DNA from: W1P20-047 sp051878795
GTDB lineage: Bacteria > Actinomycetota > Coriobacteriia > Coriobacteriales > Eggerthellaceae
Reading direction: 5' to 3'
DNA length: 8,264 nt
Assembly (NCBI GenBank): GCA_051878795.1
Contig: JBJEKU010000078.1
Coordinates: forward strand, 1-8,264
The notes beneath the pieces are model-generated. The model ran no database searches, was not told where the DNA came from, and saw only the letters and a program-made list of their open reading frames with translations. Below are positions 6,098-8,264 of the stretch, piece by piece. Within the stretch, counting starts at the first letter, position 1; every line of letters starts with the position of its first letter. Made by a program: the position numbers and the translations under genes.

Positions 6098-7285
6098 GTG
6101 CGGTCTCTGCTCCTGCATATCATCGCCTGCGCACTCAGGGCGTGCGCGCTCGTGTTCAGGCTGGTGCCGGTCAGGCCCCGCGTGGCCTTCATGTCCCGCC
6201 AGGGGCGCTCGGGCTCGATGGATTTCCGGATCCTCGAGGCCGCTCTGCGCGAGCGCATGCCCCAGGTGGAGCTGGTGGAATGCGTGACCGATCCGGAGAC
6301 GAAGAATCTACTGAAGTTCGCGTGCAACACCCTGCGCCAGCTGCGCCTTTCCCAAACGTCCCGCGTGGTGGTAGCCGACGGCTACCTGCCTGCCGTGTCC
6401 GTTCCCGCCAAGCGCAAGGGCGTGACCGTCATCCAGCTGTGGCATGCCCTGGGTGCGATCAAGTGCTTCGGCTACCAGTGCCTGGACACCACCGACGGTA
6501 GGAGCTCGGATTCCGCGCGCATCCTGCGCATGCATAGAAACTACGACTATGTGATCGCGGGCGGACCCTGGGCGGTCGAGGCCCTTGCGAAGGCTTTCGA
6601 TGTCCCTGCCGAGACGGTGCTCCCTCTGGGCCTTCCGCGCTTGGACTACCTGATGGCGCCGGGGTTCGTCGAAGAGCGCGCCCATGTGCATGACCGCATC
6701 GTCTCCCGCTATCCGCAGCTTGCGCAGCCCGGCCCCAAGGTGCTGCTCGCCCCCACCTTCCGCAGGAACGATGCCGGATTTTCTGCAAGCCAGCTTGCCT
6801 TGGCGTGCAAAGCAGCGGACGGCCTTCCCGCAACCGTCATCTTTTCCGGGCATCCGCTCGATGCGTCGGGGAAGGATGCAGGCCTGCCCCGGAACGTGGT
6901 GCTGGCAAGCGGGTTTCCTACGATTCAACTTCTGCTGGTTGCTGATGTGCTGGTAACGGATTATTCAGCTGTCGCTTATGAGGCTGCGGCAATGGGGTTG
7001 CCGGTATTCTTCTATGTCCCAGATATCGATGTCTACCGCAATACTCCCGGGTTGAATATCGATCCTGAGGTCGAGTATCCCCAATGCACATCACGAAGCC
7101 TTCGAGCAAGCTTGTCGCTTGCGTGCTCGGATAGTTCCAGGGGCGATGCCCTCGCAAAATCGATGGGAGATGTTCCCGAGGATTGCATCGGCAGAATTAT
7201 GGCACTAGTGGGGCATACCTTCATGCCGAATGGCGATGATGGTCCTTTCTCCGGTCGAGCAGCGGGCTTACGTGAAGACCAGTAA
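6098..7285 (+). CDS. CDP-glycerol glycerophosphotransferase family protein (WHALGA subtype)
   Basis: This is a second, divergent member of the CDP-glycerol glycerophosphotransferase family, 395 residues. It begins with a hydrophobic/basic segment (3-31) that may anchor it to the membrane. Motifs are QLWHALGAIKCFGY (113-126, candidate His116), GLPRLDYL (178-185), LLAPTFRRND (216-225), FSGHPLD (249-255, His252), TDYSAVAYEAAAMGLPVFFYVPD (287-309) and GLNIDPEVEYP (318-328). Compared with the minus-strand enzyme, WHGTPLK is replaced by WHALGA and the Arg before the second His is replaced, so it probably differs in acceptor or role. A TagB-like primase or another alditol-phosphate transferase is possible; this is inference. 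The GTG at 6098 is chosen for AAGGGA (6086-6091), 6 nt upstream. From about residue 225, and most clearly after 272, codon use shifts to many A/T-ending codons, unlike its first two thirds. The last 20 or so residues look non-conserved. Confidence 0.82.
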   Translation: MRSLLLHIIACALRACALVFRLVPVRPRVAFMSRQGRSGSMDFRILEAALRERMPQVELVECVTDPETKNLLKFACNTLRQLRLSQTSRVVVADGYLPAVSVPAKRKGVTVIQLWHALGAIKCFGYQCLDTTDGRSSDSARILRMHRNYDYVIAGGPWAVEALAKAFDVPAETVLPLGLPRLDYLMAPGFVEERAHVHDRIVSRYPQLAQPGPKVLLAPTFRRNDAGFSASQLALACKAADGLPATVIFSGHPLDASGKDAGLPRNVVLASGFPTIQLLLVADVLVTDYSAVAYEAAAMGLPVFFYVPDIDVYRNTPGLNIDPEVEYPQCTSRSLRASLSLACSDSSRGDALAKSMGDVPEDCIGRIMALVGHTFMPNGDDGPFSGRAAGLREDQ

Positions 7286-7369
7286 GTGCTTCAAGTTGGA
7301 AAACCACGTTCGAGAGCATTGACCGATGGATTCTTGGGAAAAGGAGCGCAAGGCTTAGAGAGGGCCCAT

Positions 7370-7459
7370 ATGAGTGGAGTGCGCGGGCAATATCCAACTG
7401 TACTACAATGCTTTCGAAATCCGAAATGTATCAGCATCTACGGGCAGACGGGTTCGTAG
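7370..7459 (+). CDS. Possible 29-residue small ORF upstream of tagD-like gene
   Basis: An ATG at 7370 has AGAGGG 5 nt upstream (7359-7364) and opens 29 codons beginning MSGVRGQYPTVLQCFRNPKC and ending at TAG 7457-7459. It would need transcription from upstream of the TACAAT element, for example read-through from the transferase gene. The peptide matches no family I know and no attenuator structure is evident. A chance ORF is as likely as a real leader peptide. Confidence 0.15.
   Translation: MSGVRGQYPTVLQCFRNPKCISIYGQTGS
7404..7409 (+). promoter_or_regulatory. Candidate -10 of the tagD-like gene promoter
   Basis: TACAAT matches the -10 consensus at five of six positions and lies in the most A/T-rich stretch before the gene. 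No convincing -35 is found at 16-18 bp and the TGn extension is not in register. The transcript would start near 7416 and have a leader of about 75 nt. Confidence 0.35.
7412..7426 (+). promoter_or_regulatory. TTTCG-N5-CGAAA inverted repeat downstream of the candidate -10
   Basis: TTTCG (7412-7416) and CGAAA (7422-7426) are separated by AAATC. The same half-sites, spaced by 2 nt, occur at 101-112 after the tagO-like promoter, and both copies continue into ATG to give a shared TCCGAAATG (106-114 and 7420-7428). The position a few bases after the -10 is also shared. A common operator is possible but unproven. Confidence 0.3.
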
Positions 7460-7491
7460 ATCGATGGACAATGATTCTATCAGGGGGAAAG

Positions 7492-7938
7492 ATGTCAGAA
7501 AGTTTGATGGTGAACAGATTCACGACCGGCGAGGCGCCGAAGGGCCTGCGCAGGGTGCTGACCTATGGAACCTTCGACCTGCTCCATTACGGGCATGTGC
7601 GGCTGCTGCAGCGTGCGGCTGCCTTGGGCGACTACCTGGTCGTGGCCCTTTCAACCGACGAGTTCAACGCAAGCAAGGGTAAGAGCAGCTTCTATTCCTA
7701 CGGGATCCGCAAGGAAATGTTGGAAAGCATCCGCTACGTGGACCTGGTTATCCCTGAAGAAAACTGGGAGCAGAAGGTCGATGACATCAAGTGCTACGAG
7801 ATCGACGTGGTGGTGATGGGGTCGGACTGGAAGGACAGCCCGCGTTTCGATTACCTGAAGGATTACTGCGAGCTGGTGTTCTTGGACCGCACCGACGGCA
7901 TATCCACTACCGACGTGAAGCGCGAACTGAAGGAATAA
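7492..7938 (+). CDS. tagD: Glycerol-3-phosphate cytidylyltransferase (TagD-type)
   Basis: This enzyme makes CDP-glycerol from CTP and glycerol-3-phosphate in the cytoplasm, the donor for the two neighbouring transferases. The 148-residue product has the nucleotidyltransferase fold motifs: TYGTFDLLHYGH (24-35) containing HxGH (32-35), RYVDLVIPEENWEQK (81-95), VMGSDWK (108-114) and RTDGISTT (133-140), the CTP-binding signature. The length is slightly above the usual 130 or so residues because of about 20 N-terminal residues before RVLTYGTFD. The ATG at 7492 is chosen because AGGGGG (7482-7487) lies 4 nt upstream; an upstream in-frame ATG at 7408 would give an unlikely long leader, and ATG 7507 is a weaker alternative. 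The substrate could in principle be another alditol phosphate, but the motifs and the CDP-glycerol transferase neighbours favour glycerol-3-phosphate. Confidence 0.93.
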   Translation: MSESLMVNRFTTGEAPKGLRRVLTYGTFDLLHYGHVRLLQRAAALGDYLVVALSTDEFNASKGKSSFYSYGIRKEMLESIRYVDLVIPEENWEQKVDDIKCYEIDVVVMGSDWKDSPRFDYLKDYCELVFLDRTDGISTTDVKRELKE

Positions 7939-7968
7939 GCTTCAACTTATATTAGATACGAGCGAACA

Positions 7969-7990
7969 AGGCGGCCCCGCGGGGCCGCCT
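7969..7990. terminator. Perfect 22-bp GC palindrome after the tagD-like gene (terminator-like)
   Basis: A perfect 22-nt palindrome, with GGCGGCCCC in the left arm and GGGGCCGCC in the right, starts 31 nt after the stop codon. It would form a very stable hairpin. No T-run follows on the + strand (CGGCTTCTAG follows), so it is not a classic intrinsic terminator, but GC-rich hairpins without U-tracts are commonly proposed as terminators in high-GC bacteria. An A/T-rich stretch (7943-7960) separates it from the stop. Confidence 0.6.
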
Positions 7991-8264
7991 CGGCTTCTAG
8001 GGGGGTAGGCCCGGTCCTCGCCCAAGGGGCGCCGCATCGGCATCCCCCGCCGCCGCTATCGACTCGCCTTGCGGAACGGGCCGATGGCGGCGCGGGGCGG
8101 CAGGCCCCCGCCGTTCCCGCAGCGGGCATCCGGCAATCCGGCCCCATGCGGCCCGCACCATCGGCCCCGGTCCCCTCCGGGGCCGCCTTCCCGGGGCCCC
8201 GGACAGGGAGATATGGAGGGTATGTGGAGACCGTCCCATCCCCTTGCAAGGGGGCGGGAAGGGG
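7991..8264. other. Very GC-rich, palindrome-dense non-coding tail
   Basis: These 274 bases have no convincing gene on either strand: the reading frames present give low-complexity Arg/Gly/Pro/Ala proteins without motifs or good starts. They contain several strong inverted repeats: GGGGC/GCCCC at 8094-8108 with flanking pairs, a 9-bp stem CGGCCCCGG/CCGGGGCCG at 8162-8185 with a 6-nt loop, the perfect palindrome CCGGGGCCCCGG at 8191-8202 and CCCCTTGCAAGGGG at 8240-8253. Outer arms TGCGGAACGG (8070-8079) and CCGTTCCCGCA (8111-8121) also pair with one bulge. They may be intergenic palindromic elements or a structured RNA; I cannot tell which. Confidence 0.5.

Larger units (their letters stand above)
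7286..7491. other. 206-nt gap of moderate GC upstream of the tagD-like gene
   Basis: This gap is visibly poorer in G+C than the flanking genes, at roughly half G+C. It holds a candidate -10 (TACAAT, 7404-7409), a TTTCG/CGAAA inverted repeat (7412-7426) and a possible 29-codon ORF. A TTGACC at 7319-7324 resembles a -35, but no -10 follows at 16-18 bp. No terminator is visible after the transferase stop, so read-through into the tagD-like gene is possible. I recognise no gene remnant here. Confidence 0.6.

Noticed and set aside
6035..6118. Upstream in-frame start (ATG at 6118) for the minus-strand transferase
   Set aside because: It would overlap the divergent gene and its promoter region, has a poor Shine-Dalgarno, and adds 28 residues unlike the family; ATG 6034 has AAGG at 8 nt.
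7319..7324. TTGACC as a -35 box for the tagD-like gene
   Set aside because: No -10-like hexamer occurs 16-18 bp downstream; the sequence there is GGAGCG-like.
7947..8249. 100-codon and 80-codon minus-strand frames in the GC-rich tail
   Set aside because: They are low-complexity Gly/Pro/Arg/Ala proteins with no motif or convincing ribosome site, and they run through strong palindromes.
4666..8250. Palindrome CTTGCAAG in two intergenic regions (4666-4673 and 8243-8250)
   Set aside because: There are two copies only, 8 bp, in unrelated positions relative to genes, and the second is explained by a longer palindrome.
8213..8264. Possible start of a next plus-strand gene (ATG 8213 or 8222)
   Set aside because: The spacing to AGGGAG or GGAGGG is too short, only about 15 codons are visible, and a 14-bp palindrome lies within them.

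Overview
The window reads as part of a cell-wall glycopolymer (wall teichoic acid-type) locus from a high-GC Gram-positive bacterium. Genes are GC-rich with strongly G/C-ending codons, have good Shine-Dalgarno sequences, and several use GTG or TTG starts. The gene set is an undecaprenyl-phosphate sugar-phosphate transferase, an LCP attachment enzyme, a TagGH-type exporter, CDP-glycerol-dependent transferases and a glycerol-3-phosphate cytidylyltransferase. This matches a poly(glycerol-phosphate) teichoic acid pathway. An actinobacterium, possibly of the Coriobacteriia, is my best guess, but it is inference from composition and gene content and I cannot fix the taxon.

Layout: (1) 1-73, the possible 3' end of an unidentified upstream gene. 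(2) 81-4627 (+), an extended -10 promoter followed by a tagO-like gene, an LCP gene with a long acidic cytoplasmic tail, a second probable promoter, then a tagG-like permease and an overlapping tagH-like ATPase with a Lys/Pro/Ala-repeat extension. (3) 4694-4725, a strong hairpin with T-rich flanks on both strands, a shared terminator between convergent genes. (4) 4748-6034 (-), a TagF/TagB-type CDP-glycerol glycerophosphotransferase. (5) 6035-6097, a compact divergent promoter region. (6) 6098-7285 (+), a second, quite different CDP-glycerol transferase-family protein. (7) 7286-7491, a moderate-GC gap with a probable promoter. (8) 7492-7938 (+), a tagD-like cytidylyltransferase. (9) 7969-8264, a perfect GC-rich palindrome and a very GC-rich, palindrome-dense tail with no convincing gene.

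Proposed pathway, by family: TagO starts the lipid-linked chain in the membrane. TagD makes CDP-glycerol. The two transferases add and/or extend glycerol-phosphate units. TagG/TagH flip the finished chain outwards, and the LCP protein joins it to peptidoglycan. A TagA-type glycosyltransferase is not in the window.

The most interesting signals are regulatory or evolutionary. The octamer GTTTCGTC occurs exactly three times here, each time in a promoter/leader gap of this locus, and a related TTTCG...CGAAA repeat lies downstream of the candidate tagD promoter. The end of the second transferase and the following gap show an abrupt loss of G/C-ending codons, suggesting a recombination patch. Opposite-charge disordered tails on neighbouring membrane-associated proteins suggest, speculatively, that export and attachment are physically coupled. 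I found no evidence of a wholly new system: this is a recognisable teichoic-acid-type locus with unusual accessory features.
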